A stretch of DNA of 64,000 nucleotides from UBA7803 sp041395905 (GCA_041395905.1 JAWKZP010000004.1:325676-389675); one strand, 5' to 3'. Positions 16,537 through 27,059 are shown, counted from the first letter of the stretch. Numbers and translations are program-made. The notes: generated by a model not told the origin, from the letters alone.

Positions 16537-19500
16537 GCGCACTCGTGCAGTTCGCGCTGACCCAGCGGATGCTGGTACTGCTGCTGATCGGCCTGCTCGC
16601 CGGGGCCGGTCTGTATGCATTCCGAGGCCTGCCCATCGACGCCTTTCCGGACGTCTCGCCCACCCAGGTCAAAATCATCATCAAAGCGCCCGGCATGACC
16701 CCGGAGGAGGTCGAGTCGCGTATCACCGCGCCCATCGAGGTCGAACTGCTCGGCATACCCGATCAGGTGATGCTGCGTTCCGTCACGAAGTACGCCCTTA
16801 CGGACATCACCGTGGACTTCGCCGAGCGTACCGACATCTACTGGGCGCGACAGCAGGTGAGCGAGCGCCTGAACGGGATCTGGGAAAGTCTGCCCGCCGA
16901 CGTCGAAGGCGGCATCGCGCCGCTGACCACGCCGCTGGGCGAGATGTTCATGTTCACGGTGGATGGCGATCTGCCGCTCATGGAGCGCCGTACCCTGCTC
17001 GACTGGGTGATCCGGCCCGCGCTGCGTACGGTGCCCGGCGTTGCCGACGTCAACTCGCTGGGCGGTTACGTGCGCAGCTTCGAGATCGCCCCGGACCCGC
17101 TGCGCATGGCCGCCCGCGGCATCGGGTTGAATCAGCTGGAACAGGCCATCGCCGCAAACAACCGCAACGACGGCGCGGGCCGCATGCACGATGGCGAAGA
17201 GACGCTGCTGGTACGCTCGATCGGCCGCGTGCAGACGCTGGACGACGTGCGCCAGATCGTCATCGCCGTGCGCGAAGGTCAGCCCGTGCGGGTCGGTGAC
17301 GTCGCCGCCGTGAGCATCAATTCCGTGACTCGATATGGCGCGGTCACCGAGGACGGCCGCGAAGAAGCCGTGCAGGGGCTGGTGCTTGGGCTGCGCGGCG
17401 CCAACGCCAAGGAAGTGGTGACGGGCGTGCGCGCCAAGCTGGCGGAGCTCGCCGCAGCGCTGCCACCAGGCGTGACCATCAATCCTTTCTACGACCGCGG
17501 CAATCTGGTGGACCGGGCGGTCAGCACCGTGTTCCGGGCGCTGCTGGAGGCGGTGCTGCTGGTGCTGATTCTGCTGCTGGCGTTTCTCGGCAACCTGCGC
17601 GCGTCGCTGACGGTCGCGCTGGTGCTGCCGCTGGCGGCGTTGAGCACCTTCATTCTCATGCGCCTGACTGGCATGTCGGCAAATCTGATGAGCCTGGGCG
17701 GCCTGGCGATCGCCATCGGCATGCTGGTGGACGCGGTGGTGGTGGTGGTGGAGAAACATCGAAACCAGTTAACCAGCCGGGCCGGCCGGCTCGCTGCCGC
17801 GACTGCACATGATCTATCGCGCCGTGCGCGAGGTATCGCTGCCGGTCTGCTCCGGCATCGCGATCATCATCGTCGTATTCCTGCCCTTGCTGACCCTGCA
17901 GGGCCTCGAGGGCAAGCTGTTCCGGCCGGTGGCCGCCGCCATCGCGTTCGCGCTGGCCTCGTCGCTGCTGCTTTCGTTGACTGTGATCCCGGTGCTGGCG
18001 TCGGTTCTGCTGCGCACTCACGGCGCGGGCGGTCAGCACGAGCCGTGGCTGCCGCGGCGGCTACAGGAAATCTACGTGCCGGTGCTCGACTGGTCACTGC
18101 GCAATCCCCGATTGGTAGTGTCCGCAGCGCTGGTTGCACTGCTGATCACCGCAGCACTGTATGGTTTCCTCGGCAAGACGTTCATACCCACCATGGACGA
18201 GGGTGACGTCATCGTGCAGCTCGAGAAGCTGCCCTCGATCACCCTGGAAGAATCCGTCGCGCAGGATCTGCGCGTCGAGCGGGCGCTGCTCGAGCAGGTG
18301 CCCGAAGTGACGCGCATCGTCGCGCGCGTGGGCTCGGACGAGATCGGCATGGACCCGATGGGGCTCAACGAGACCGACGTGTTCCTGGTGCTGAAGCCGC
18401 GCAGCGAATGGCGCCAGCCCGACAAGGACCAGCTGCTCGATGCGATCCGGACCGTGCTCGACCAGTTTCCCGGGATCGCGTACGGGTTCACGCAACCCAT
18501 CGAGATGCGCGTCTCGGAAATGCTCACCGGCGTGCGCGGCGACGTGGCGGTGAAGCTCTTCGGCGCGGATCTCGAGCAGCTGAGTGCCAAGGCGGAGGAG
18601 ATCGCGACCGTGCTGCGCAGCGTGCCCGGCAGCGAGGACGTCTTTCTGAGCCAGAACACCGGCGTGCAGTACTACAGCCTGGCGCTCGACCGGGCCGCCC
18701 TGGGCCGCGTCGGCCTTACCGCCGACGAACTGCAGCGGACCCTGCGCGCACAGATCGAGGGCGTGCCGCTCGGCATCGTGCAGGAGCAGAACCGCCGTAC
18801 GCCGATACTGCTGCGCGCGGACGAGTCGCTGCGCACGGCGCCCACGTCGCTGGGCGCGCTGCCCCTGGCGCTGCCGGACGGCGCCATGCTGACACTCGCC
18901 AGTCTCGCCCGTCTGCAGCGCACCGAGGGTGTGGTCTCCGTTGCCCGGGAGCGGGGGCAGCGGTTTTCCGTGATCCGCGCCAACGTGACGGGACGCGATC
19001 TGGTCAGCTTCGTGGAGGAGGCCCGCGCCACCATCGCGGAGCGCGTGTCGCTGCCACCGGGATACTTCCTGGAGTTCGGCGGGCAGTTCGAGAATCAGCA
19101 GCGAGCGGCGGCGCGGCTGGCAATCGTGGTGCCCGTTGCAGTGGGTCTGGTGTTCATGCTGTTGTTCTCGACGTTCCGCTCCGCGCGGCAGGCGCTGCTG
19201 GTGCTCACCAACATTCCGTTCGCCCTGATCGGCGGCGTGGTCGCGCTCTGGCTCACCGGCGAGTACCTCTCGGTGCCCGCCTCGGTGGGCTTCATCGCCC
19301 TGCTCGGGATCGCCGTGCTGAACGGGGTGGTAATGGTCAGTTACTTCAAGCAGCTGCGCCTGCTCGGCTACTCGCTGAAGGACACCGTGCGCGAAGGCGC
19401 GCGGCGACGCCTGCGGCCGGTGTTGATGACCGCCGGCATCGCAGCATTCGGCCTGGTGCCCCTGCTGTTCGCAAGCGGCCCCGGATCGGAGATCCAGCGA

Positions 19501-19647
19501 CCGCTGGCCATCGTGGTGATCGGCGGTCTGGTCAGCGCGACGCTGCTCACGCTGGTGCTGCTGCCGGTGCTGTACCTGCGCTTCGGCGAACGCGCGCCGT
19601 ACCTTTCGGCAGCCGCAGACACGGAGGCGTCTCATGTCGCCGGGTGA
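16533..19647 (+). pseudogene. czcA: CzcA/CusA-family heavy-metal efflux RND pump, frameshifted
   Basis: Two frames together encode an almost complete pump of about 1035 residues. The first part runs in frame from 16533 to about 17780 and covers the first transmembrane segment, porter domain and helices 2-4. The second part continues from about 17788 in another frame (first ATG 17809) to the TGA at 19647. Between them GGCCGGCCGG contains a 4-base tandem duplication; removing four bases joins ...QLTSRAG to SLPRLHMIYRAVREV, as in intact relatives. Just upstream the expected VENIENQL reads VEKHRNQL, which equals one A gained and one A lost. The helix-4 motif GLAIAIGMLVDAVVVVVE resembles the CusA-like rather than the DFGxxxD Zn/Co type, but metal specificity is uncertain. 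Assembly error is possible. Confidence 0.87.
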
Positions 19648-19987
19648 ATCACCGGCCGACGCGGCGGCCGAGGTGCTGATCGTCATCAGCGCGCCGCCGG
19701 GACTGGGCGATGCGGTGACGGACTTCCTGCTCGAACAGGAAGATGGAGGCTTCACCAGTTTTGCCGTCGCGGGCCACAGCTCCAGGCACGACCACTTCAG
19801 CGTTGCCGAGCAGGTAAGGGGTCACGAAGGCAGGGTGCGCTTCGAGGCGATACGTGCCGCCGGCAGCCAGGCCGGTCTGATCGAACGCCTGTGCGCGCAG
19901 TTCGCCGGCGCCGACATCCACTACTGGGTTCTACCGGTACTGGGCTCCGGACGAATGCCGGGCGCCGTTTCACACGCAGAGGACTGA
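19634..19987 (+). CDS. DUF3240 family protein
   Basis: A 117-residue soluble protein of the DUF3240 family, which typically follows czcA-type genes. The pattern EVLIVISAPPGLGDAVTDFLLE, SFAVAGHSSRH and IHYWVLPVLGSG is visible and suggests a PII-like ferredoxin fold. It overlaps the end of the pump gene by 14 bases. Its role is unknown; a regulatory or metal-sensing partner of the RND pump fits the context. The acidic and His residues could bind metal, but this is only suggestive. Confidence 0.82.
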   Translation: MSPGESPADAAAEVLIVISAPPGLGDAVTDFLLEQEDGGFTSFAVAGHSSRHDHFSVAEQVRGHEGRVRFEAIRAAGSQAGLIERLCAQFAGADIHYWVLPVLGSGRMPGAVSHAED

Positions 19988-20000
19988 GCCCCCGTCAGCG

Positions 20001-21449
20001 TCAGCTACGGCGCATCCGCGCAATGCCGAGCCCGATCTGCTGGCCGAAGTGGCGAAACGCCGAGAACGCGTCCTCGTCGACCTCACTGCCGCTGGCGGCA
20101 TTGTCCGCGTACAGCAGCCCGACCGGTCGGCCCGCCACCATTACCGGCATGAGGACGAACGTGTAGACAGACAGACAGTCGCGCAACGCATCCGTCAGCA
20201 GCGGCGCAACGGCGCTGCGCCGCTCAGCCGCCACACGCATCGCCTTGGCGGAATCGAGTACGGCCCCGAACAGATTGCGCGGGGCACCCGCCCCGACGTC
20301 GACGGCAATGCCGTCCGGCGTGGCCGCACCCACTGCGTGGCGAACCGTCAGGCGCCGACGATCCGGCGACAACAGGGCAAACCAGGCGCGCTCGAGGCCA
20401 ACGCCCTGGTGGATGCCGCGCAGCACCAATCGCACCAGCTCATCGAGTTCCGGCCTGCCCTCCAGGAGCGCCGCGATCTCCTGCAGCGTTTTCAGCTGCA
20501 GCGCGGCATCCGGCGTCAGCCGCACCGGCGCAGGTACAGGCTCAGGTGCGCAAGCCGCTGCAGCGCCGGCCGGATCTTCCAGCAGGTAGCGTTCTACCTT
20601 CGGCACGCCGTAGCGCGCCGCGATCTTCGTCGCTTCCTGAACGTTGGCACTGACCAGCTCCACCGCCGCGGCGCGCGGCTGCTCCAGATGCCTGGCGATC
20701 CGGTCGATTATCCGGCTCACCTCGCTCGACTCCCACCCGAACTGCTCGACCGCGGCCGCGACTTCGTGACCGAGTCGCACGTTGTCGGCGCGCCCGCCGG
20801 CGTCGCCCCCGGCGACGATCCGCTCGAGCAGCGTGCCCAGACGCCACTCGTCCACGAGCCGTGCCGTGAGCGCTTCGAGCCTGAAGCCCAGCACCCGCTG
20901 CTCGGCCTCGGCGAGTGAAGCCCCGGAGCGGGTCATGCGATCGATGGCGGCTGCCTCCTTTTCGGCCAGCGACCAGAAGGCCATTTCACCTACGTGCAGC
21001 AGGAGCCCGGCGACGAACACCTCCTCGGGGCCCGGATCGCGACGTCTCGCTGCAAAGGAGCGGGCCTGTGCCGCCGCGTGGAAGGCGCGTGCCAGACTCT
21101 GGGTCACCCGCTCATGGCGCCGCCCCTGCAGCACCTGCTCGATCAGAGACAGCGACACCGCCAACTCCCGCACGGCGTCGAACCCCAGCAGCACCACGGC
21201 CGAGCTGATGGTATCGATGTTCCTGCCCTGCAGATTGAACAGCGGGCTGTTGGCGACCTTCAGCAGGCGCGCCGCCAGCGAAGCGTCACGACCGATGGCG
21301 CGGGCCAGATCATGGGCCGAGGTTTCGATACGGCTCGCGACACCCGATACCTCGTGCACCGTCTGCGTGAAAATCGGAATGCGCGAAGCACCGATCCTCG
21401 ACACCCAGTCCTCGAGGCTGGCGCGCTGGACATCGTTCACGGCAGGCAC
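20001..21449 (-). CDS. HDOD-GAF signalling protein
   Basis: A 482-residue cytoplasmic protein. An HDOD domain covers about residues 15-210: RIPIFTQTVHEVSG at the start, ARLLKVANSPLFN and LGFDAVRELAVSLSL in the core. HDOD domains resemble HD phosphohydrolases without a full catalytic set and act in signalling. A GAF-type sensory domain covers about 325-480 (ending MVAGRPVGLLYADNA and FRHFGQQIGLGIARM). No output enzyme domain is visible. It is convergent with the metal efflux operon and divergent from a carboxylesterase. The ligand and partner are unknown. Confidence 0.87.
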   Translation of the reverse strand: MPAVNDVQRASLEDWVSRIGASRIPIFTQTVHEVSGVASRIETSAHDLARAIGRDASLAARLLKVANSPLFNLQGRNIDTISSAVVLLGFDAVRELAVSLSLIEQVLQGRRHERVTQSLARAFHAAAQARSFAARRRDPGPEEVFVAGLLLHVGEMAFWSLAEKEAAAIDRMTRSGASLAEAEQRVLGFRLEALTARLVDEWRLGTLLERIVAGGDAGGRADNVRLGHEVAAAVEQFGWESSEVSRIIDRIARHLEQPRAAAVELVSANVQEATKIAARYGVPKVERYLLEDPAGAAAACAPEPVPAPVRLTPDAALQLKTLQEIAALLEGRPELDELVRLVLRGIHQGVGLERAWFALLSPDRRRLTVRHAVGAATPDGIAVDVGAGAPRNLFGAVLDSAKAMRVAAERRSAVAPLLTDALRDCLSVYTFVLMPVMVAGRPVGLLYADNAASGSEVDEDAFSAFRHFGQQIGLGIARMRRS

Positions 21450-21586
21450 GCAGTTCGCATACTCATGGGGAAAGTCTAGAGGGCTTCGGCAATTCCTCCA
21501 GCGACGCCGCCGGAGACAACACCACCCCGTCCGAGAGTCGTCAGCAGAGGGCTTCGGTCGTATAGTTGCGCCGGGGAGGAACTCAC

Positions 21587-23182
21587 ATGGCCATCAGACT
21601 GACCCGGCGGGCATTCACCGCCAGCACTGCTCTTGCCCTGGCTCCGGGCATTGCCCGCGCGGCCGCGGCAGAAACCCTGGCACAGACATCCAGTGGCACG
21701 GTACGCGGACGGATCGAAGACGGCATCCGCGTGTTCAAAGGCGTTCCCTACGGCGCGTCGACCGCCGGAGCCAATCGCTTCATGCCGGCCCGCGACCCGC
21801 AACCCTGGCGGGAGCCACGCGACGCCTTCGACTACGGGCCGGCGGCGCCTCAGCCCCGGAGCGCCCTGTTCGATGACGCCAGCACCAGCGAGGACTGTTT
21901 GGTGCTCAATGTCTGGACTCCGGGGCTCGAGCCCCGCGCCCGGCGACCGGTGATGGTCTGGCTGCACGGCGGCGGCTTTTCCACGTTGTCCGGATCCAGT
22001 CCCAGCTACGATGGCGCAGCCCTGTGCCGACGCGGCGACGTGGTGGTGGTCACCCTGAATCACCGGCTGAACGTTTTCGGCTTCCTGCATCTCGAGGATC
22101 TGGCGGGCCCCGCGTTCGCCGGCTCGGGCAACCAGGGCATGCTCGACATCGTGCACGCGCTGCGCTGGGTCAAGCGCAACATCCGCAGCTTCGGCGGCGA
22201 CCCGCGCAACGTCACGATCTTCGGCGAGTCCGGCGGCGGCCGCAAAGTGTCCACGCTCATGGGCATGCCGCCGGCACAGGGCCTGTTCCACCGCGCCATC
22301 GTTCAGAGCGGTCCCGGACTGCACCTGCAGCCGCGCGACAAGGCCACCGAAGTGGCGCTGGCATTCCTCGACAATCTGGGGCTGGAAGCGCGCGGCGCCG
22401 ACACGCTACGCCCGCAACTGCAGGCCCTGCCGGTGGAACGGATACTCGAGGCGCACAATGCGGTGGAGCGCGGCTTCGACCGGCAGGCAAGGGAGAAGGG
22501 GCGCTTCGAGCAGCGCGGGTTCGTGCCCACCGTGGGCGTGCCGGACCTTCCTGCCTACGCGTTCGACCCGGTAGCGAGCCCGCTGTCGAAGGACGTGCCG
22601 CTGCTGATCGGGACCAACCGTCACGAGCTCGCCCTCTTCACCCGATCGGATCCGAAGATCTACGACGCGACCCTCACCGAAGCTGAGCTCGCTCAGCGTG
22701 CGTCGGTGATGGCGGGGAATGCCGCCGAGCGGGTGCTCGCCACCTACGCGCGGCTCTATCCCGACACCAGCCCGGCGGAGCGCTGGGTGCTCATGCTCAC
22801 CGACCGAACCTACCGGTTCGATTCCATCACCCTGGCGCAGCGCAAGGCTGCGCTCGGTCCGGCGACTTACATGTACTACTTCACGTGGAAATCAAGGACC
22901 GACCCGAAGATGCTGGCCCATCACGCGCTGGAAATCGCGTTCGCGTTCGACAACATCGACAGGTCGCCTTGGGCCGGTACCAGCGCCGAAGCGCGCGCGC
23001 TGGCCGTGAAGATGAGCTCAGCCTGGATCGCATTCGCCCGCGGCGGCAATCCGAACACGCCCGTGCTGCCGGAGTGGCCCCGGTACGACGCCGCGGCACG
23101 CGCCACCATGGTGTTCGACGACGCCTGCCGCGTGGTCGACGATCCGGACGGCGAGGTGCGCCGCCTCTGGAGCACCGTATGA
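21587..23182 (+). CDS. type-B carboxylesterase/lipase family protein, Tat-exported
   Basis: A 531-residue alpha/beta hydrolase of the para-nitrobenzyl-esterase type. The N-terminus has R7-R8 in LTRRAFTAS followed by a hydrophobic stretch and an Ala-rich cleavage site, typical of a Tat signal. The oxyanion hole is HGGGFS and the nucleophile elbow GESGGGRK with S215, where most relatives have GESAGG. Candidate triad partners are the Glu in GTNRHELALF and the His in AHHALEIAFAFDN. The start at 21587 follows GGGGAGGA; an upstream in-frame ATG at 21566 would spoil the signal peptide. It would hydrolyse esters in the periplasm; the substrate is unknown. Confidence 0.88.
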   Translation: MAIRLTRRAFTASTALALAPGIARAAAAETLAQTSSGTVRGRIEDGIRVFKGVPYGASTAGANRFMPARDPQPWREPRDAFDYGPAAPQPRSALFDDASTSEDCLVLNVWTPGLEPRARRPVMVWLHGGGFSTLSGSSPSYDGAALCRRGDVVVVTLNHRLNVFGFLHLEDLAGPAFAGSGNQGMLDIVHALRWVKRNIRSFGGDPRNVTIFGESGGGRKVSTLMGMPPAQGLFHRAIVQSGPGLHLQPRDKATEVALAFLDNLGLEARGADTLRPQLQALPVERILEAHNAVERGFDRQAREKGRFEQRGFVPTVGVPDLPAYAFDPVASPLSKDVPLLIGTNRHELALFTRSDPKIYDATLTEAELAQRASVMAGNAAERVLATYARLYPDTSPAERWVLMLTDRTYRFDSITLAQRKAALGPATYMYYFTWKSRTDPKMLAHHALEIAFAFDNIDRSPWAGTSAEARALAVKMSSAWIAFARGGNPNTPVLPEWPRYDAAARATMVFDDACRVVDDPDGEVRRLWSTV

Positions 23183-23253
23183 ATCAGCGCCCGCTCCGGC
23201 GACCCGCGCGCGGATCCGGCACCGCGGAACCCGCAGGCATGACCGCAACATGA
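23179..23253 (+). CDS. possible 24-residue bridging peptide between esterase and PiT genes
   Basis: This open frame starts with the ATG that overlaps the esterase TGA (ATGA, 23179-23182) and ends with the TGA that overlaps the ATG of the phosphate transporter gene (ATGA, 23250-23253). It would encode a basic peptide beginning MNQRPLRRPARG. The double overlap would allow ribosomes to be handed from the esterase gene to the transporter gene. There is no clear Shine-Dalgarno site and no conservation evidence, so it may be chance. Confidence 0.22.
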   Translation: MNQRPLRRPARGSGTAEPAGMTAT

Positions 23254-24776
23254 CCGGCACCCGAGCCCTGCGCCTCATCGGCGCGCTGTTGTTCCTCGCA
23301 CTGGTACTGGGCTTCGCGACCACCCTGCCCGCCGCCGGTTCTGCCGGTTGGCTGCTCATCGCTGCCGCCGGCATCGGTGCCTACATGGCCATGAACATCG
23401 GCGCCAACGATGTCGCCAACAACGTCGGTCCGTCGGTCGGCTCCGGCGCGTTAACCATGGGCGGTGCCATCGTCGTTGCCGGAGTCTTCGAGGCCGCGGG
23501 CGCCCTGATCGCTGGAGGCGACGTGGTCGGCACCATCAAGGACGGCATCATCGATCCAGAACTGATACCTGATCCCGACGCGTTCGTATGGCTGATGATG
23601 GCGGCGCTGCTGGCGGGGGCCCTGTGGCTGAACATCGCGACCGCGGTGGGGGCGCCGGTATCCACCACTCACTCAATCGTCGGCGGGGTGCTGGGTGCCG
23701 GTATTGCTGCCGGCGGCACCGCCATCGCCAACTGGCATCAGGTCGGCGTGATCGTCGCCAGCTGGATCATCTCCCCGGTCATGGGCGGGGTCATCGCCGC
23801 GGCGCTTCTGTACCTGATCAAGCGCACGGTGACCTATCAGAAGCAGACCATGCAGGCAGCACGCAAAGTCGTGCCGCTGCTGCTGACGCTCATGGCCTGG
23901 TCGTTTTCCACCTACCTGATCCTCAAGGGCCTCAAGCACATCTGGAAGGTGGACTTCGCCACCGCGATGCTGCTGGGGGCCATTCCCGCGGTACTCACCT
24001 TTGCCATCACCCGTCCGCTCATCAGCAGGGCATCCAGAGCGCTGCCGGACGAAAAAGGCCAGGTCAACGAGCTGTTCACCCTCTCGCTGATCTTCGCGGC
24101 AGCTCTGCTGTCGTTCGCTCACGGCGCCAACGACGTCGCCAATGCAGTGGGACCGCTGGCGGCAATCAACGACGCGATCACGAGCCACGGCGTAGCCGCG
24201 AAGGCTGCCGTACCCCTGTGGGTGATGCTCATCGGCGCTCTGGGTCTGTCCGTCGGGCTGGCCCTGTACGGTCCGCGGCTGATCAAGACGGTCGGCTCGG
24301 AAATCACCGAGCTCGACAAGACCCGCGCCTTCTGCATCGCACTGGCGGCAGCGATCACCGTCATCGTAGCCAGCCAGCTTGGGCTGCCGGTGAGTTCGAC
24401 CCACATCGCCGTGGGCGGCGTGTTCGGCGTCGGATTCCTGCGTGAGTATCTCAAGGTCAACTACTCGCGGTTGCTGCACGAGATCGAGAGCCACCATCAG
24501 GGTGCCGACCGCGAAGAGGTGGAGCGCTTCATCAAAGCGTTCGACGAAGCGGACGTGGCCGGAAAGGGTGTGATGATCCGCACCCTGCGACGCAAGGCCA
24601 ATGCCACCACCCTGTCGCGCAAGGAGCGCCGTCGCCTGAAGAAACTGTACAAGCAGGACCTGGTCAAACGCTCCATGCTGCTGAAGATCATCGCCGCCTG
24701 GGTGATCACCGTGCCGGCCTCCGCGTCCCTGGCCGCAATCCTGTTCTACACGCTGCGCGGCCTCATGCTCGACTGA
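23250..24776 (+). CDS. pit: PiT-family inorganic phosphate transporter
   Basis: A 508-residue low-affinity phosphate:H+ (or Na+) symporter in the inner membrane. The two inverted PHO4 signatures are visible: GANDVANNVGPSVGSGALT near residue 47 and AHGANDVANAVGP near residue 290. About 10-11 transmembrane helices are interrupted by a charged cytoplasmic loop, and a basic segment (RRKANATTLSRKERRRLKK) precedes the last helix. A DUF47/PhoU-like partner gene, often next to pit, is absent here. The high-affinity Pst system lies at the other end of the window. Confidence 0.92.
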   Translation: MTGTRALRLIGALLFLALVLGFATTLPAAGSAGWLLIAAAGIGAYMAMNIGANDVANNVGPSVGSGALTMGGAIVVAGVFEAAGALIAGGDVVGTIKDGIIDPELIPDPDAFVWLMMAALLAGALWLNIATAVGAPVSTTHSIVGGVLGAGIAAGGTAIANWHQVGVIVASWIISPVMGGVIAAALLYLIKRTVTYQKQTMQAARKVVPLLLTLMAWSFSTYLILKGLKHIWKVDFATAMLLGAIPAVLTFAITRPLISRASRALPDEKGQVNELFTLSLIFAAALLSFAHGANDVANAVGPLAAINDAITSHGVAAKAAVPLWVMLIGALGLSVGLALYGPRLIKTVGSEITELDKTRAFCIALAAAITVIVASQLGLPVSSTHIAVGGVFGVGFLREYLKVNYSRLLHEIESHHQGADREEVERFIKAFDEADVAGKGVMIRTLRRKANATTLSRKERRRLKKLYKQDLVKRSMLLKIIAAWVITVPASASLAAILFYTLRGLMLD

Positions 24777-24812
24777 ACCCGCTGCACCCGCAACCGACAC
24801 CGGAGATTCGCC

Positions 24813-25847
24813 ATGACATCCAAGATCCAGAACGACCCGCGCATCGACCCGCGCATCAAAGCCATTCTCGGCAACTTCCCCACTGTGACCATGACCGATG
24901 TGGCATCCCGGGACGAGCTGCTGGCAGGGGTCGCCACCGAGGAGGCCGCCGCCGCCCGCGAGCTGCAGAAGGGCTTCATGAACATGTTCGACAACGAGGA
25001 AGTCGCACCCAGCACGGGCCTGGACATCAGCACCCGGGAGTTCACTTCCGCGCCGGACGGCAACACCATCAAGGTGCAGTTCATCCGGCCCGAGTCCGCG
25101 GAGCGCCTGCCGTGCGTGTACTACATCCACGGCGGCGGCATGCAGGTGATGTCATGCTTCGACGGCGTCTATCGGGCATGGGGCCGGATCATCGCCGCTC
25201 AGGGGGTGGCGGTCGCCATGGTGGACTTCCGCAATTGTCTGGTCGCGTCGTCGGCACCGGAGGTTGCGCCTTTTCCCGCCGGGCTCAACGATTGCGTATC
25301 CGGAATCCGCTGGCTGCACGACAATGCCCCGGAGCTCGGCATCGATCCGCAGCGGATCATCGTGGCCGGAGAAAGCGGCGGCGGCAACCTGACGCTGGCC
25401 ACCGGCCTCAAGCTCAAGCAGGACGGCAATCTGGGCCTGATCCGCGGCCTGTACGCGCTGTGCCCCTACATCGCCGGCTACTGGCCCCAGGATCACCTGC
25501 CGTCATCCGTGGAGAACAACGGCATCCTCATCGAGCTGCACAGCAACCGGGGCGCCATGGCTTATGGCATCGAAGCGCTCGAGAAGCGCAACCCGCTGGC
25601 CTGGCCCGGGTTCGCCACGGAGGACGACGTCAAGGGTCTGGTGCCCACCGTCATCAGCGTGAACGAGTGCGACCCGCTGCGCGACGAAGGCATCGAGTTC
25701 TACCGGCTGCTGCTGCGCGCCGGCGTTCCCGCGCGCTGCCGCCAGGTCATGGGCACCGTGCACGGCACGGAGATATTCGCCATCGCCTGCCCCGACGTCA
25801 GCCGCGAGACCGCGGCAAGCATTGCGAACTTCTGTCGCGAGGCGTGA
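24813..25847 (+). CDS. alpha/beta hydrolase of the hormone-sensitive-lipase family
   Basis: A 344-residue cytoplasmic esterase. It has the HGGGM oxyanion motif (106-110) and the nucleophile elbow GESGGGN with S188. The Asp is likely in NECDPLRDEG and the His in GTVHGTEIF. GGAG is followed by the ATG at suitable spacing. The HSL family acts on short acyl esters. It lies 36 bases after the phosphate transporter gene and may share its transcript. There is no signal peptide. Confidence 0.87.
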   Translation: MTSKIQNDPRIDPRIKAILGNFPTVTMTDVASRDELLAGVATEEAAAARELQKGFMNMFDNEEVAPSTGLDISTREFTSAPDGNTIKVQFIRPESAERLPCVYYIHGGGMQVMSCFDGVYRAWGRIIAAQGVAVAMVDFRNCLVASSAPEVAPFPAGLNDCVSGIRWLHDNAPELGIDPQRIIVAGESGGGNLTLATGLKLKQDGNLGLIRGLYALCPYIAGYWPQDHLPSSVENNGILIELHSNRGAMAYGIEALEKRNPLAWPGFATEDDVKGLVPTVISVNECDPLRDEGIEFYRLLLRAGVPARCRQVMGTVHGTEIFAIACPDVSRETAASIANFCREA

Positions 25848-25876
25848 CCTCGGGCCGTTCGCGCTGCGGTACAGGA

Positions 25877-26928
25877 TCAGCGCGGCCTGGGTTGCGGCCA
25901 GATCTCCGGAATCCGTCCGGCAATCCAGCCGACCAGCGCCGCGTTGACCTCGAGCGGGCGTTCCTGGGCCATCCAGTGTCCGGAGTAGATCACCGCCTCT
26001 GCCAGATCCGTGCAGCGTTCGCGCATGGGCTCCGCCAGGCGCGAGGTGATGGTCTCGCAGACGTAGTCGTACTGCGCAGCGAGAAACAGCACCGGCATGT
26101 CCAGCCGCCCATCGTTGACCGCGCGCGCGGCATACGCGGCGTTGGCCCCGTGGTTCATGTAGTAGGAGTCCGGGCCGAAGAAGCCGTTGCGTGACAGCGC
26201 GTCCGCGTAGACGTGCAGATCGGCCCGGTCACCACATCGTCATCCATCGGCAGATCCGGCGCCTCGCCCATCGTCGAACCAGCCGCCCTGAGGCGCGTCA
26301 TGGCAGGTAGCCGCCGGCTGGCTGGCCGAAACCATCTCGGATCGCCCTTGCGGAACAGCAGCTTTACCGTGTTGTAGGCGTTGGCGCCGAACACCCGGGT
26401 CGCCTGCTCGAACTGCTCCTGATAGAACAGCTGGTACTCCCACTGGCCGGCCGGAAACTGCGACTCGGGGTAGATGTCCCGGTTCACCAGCGGCAGGCAT
26501 GCATCAAGCCCGCGTTCCAGAGTGAAGTACGGCACGCACAGGTTCGCAACGCCGTGGCAGCGATCGGGATGGTGACTGGCGATGTTCCACACCGTCGGGC
26601 TGCCCCAATCGTGACCCACCCACACCGCACGCTCGCCGCCGAGGGCATCGAGCAGGCCGATCATGTCTGCCACCACCAGCTCCTGCGCGTAGTCCTCATG
26701 GCGCGGATACACGCTGGAGCGTCCGTAACCGCGCATGTCGGGTGCGATGGCCCTGAAGCCGAGCCCGGCCAGCACGGGCAGCTGATGACGCCAGCTCAGT
26801 GACAGCTCGGGCCAGCCGTGCACGAACACGACCAGCGGGCCGTCTTCAGGCCCCGCCGCGAGATAGTGGGTGACATGGGCGCCCGTGGTCAGGCTGTGAG
26901 AGCTCAGTGACGTATCGGGCACAGGCAT
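25877..26928 (-). pseudogene. epoxide-hydrolase-like alpha/beta hydrolase, frameshifted
   Basis: Two frames make one protein of about 350 residues. The N-terminal frame begins at 26928 and contains the HGWP oxyanion motif (37-40) and GHDWGS with nucleophile D107, which is the epoxide hydrolase pattern. The C-terminal part lies in another frame and contains YDYVCE with the likely acid residue and SGHWMAQERP with the catalytic His. The break lies at a GGG run on the coding strand (26224-26226): adding one G joins DDDVVTG to ADLHVYADALSRNGFFG and on to YYMNHGANAAYAAR. All catalytic residues survive if the frame is restored. A sequencing or assembly error in the homopolymer is possible. Confidence 0.85.
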
Positions 26929-27059
26929 GCTCTGCTTCCTCCGTGATTTCCGCCACCATGCCCAATCCCATCCAGGCCAGCAAGCACGGAGCGGCTACAC
27001 CCTGCAGCGCGCAGCGATTAAGCTCCAAGCGCATCGAGGCAGAAAGCGGGGACAAGCGC

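Noticed and set aside
17735..17752. GTG repeat as a microsatellite or regulatory repeat
   Set aside because: It encodes a run of valines in transmembrane helix 4 that is expected for this pump family.
17751..17815. Programmed frameshifting in the czcA-like gene
   Set aside because: There is no slippery heptamer with a following structure, and relatives are encoded in one frame; indels explain the shift better.
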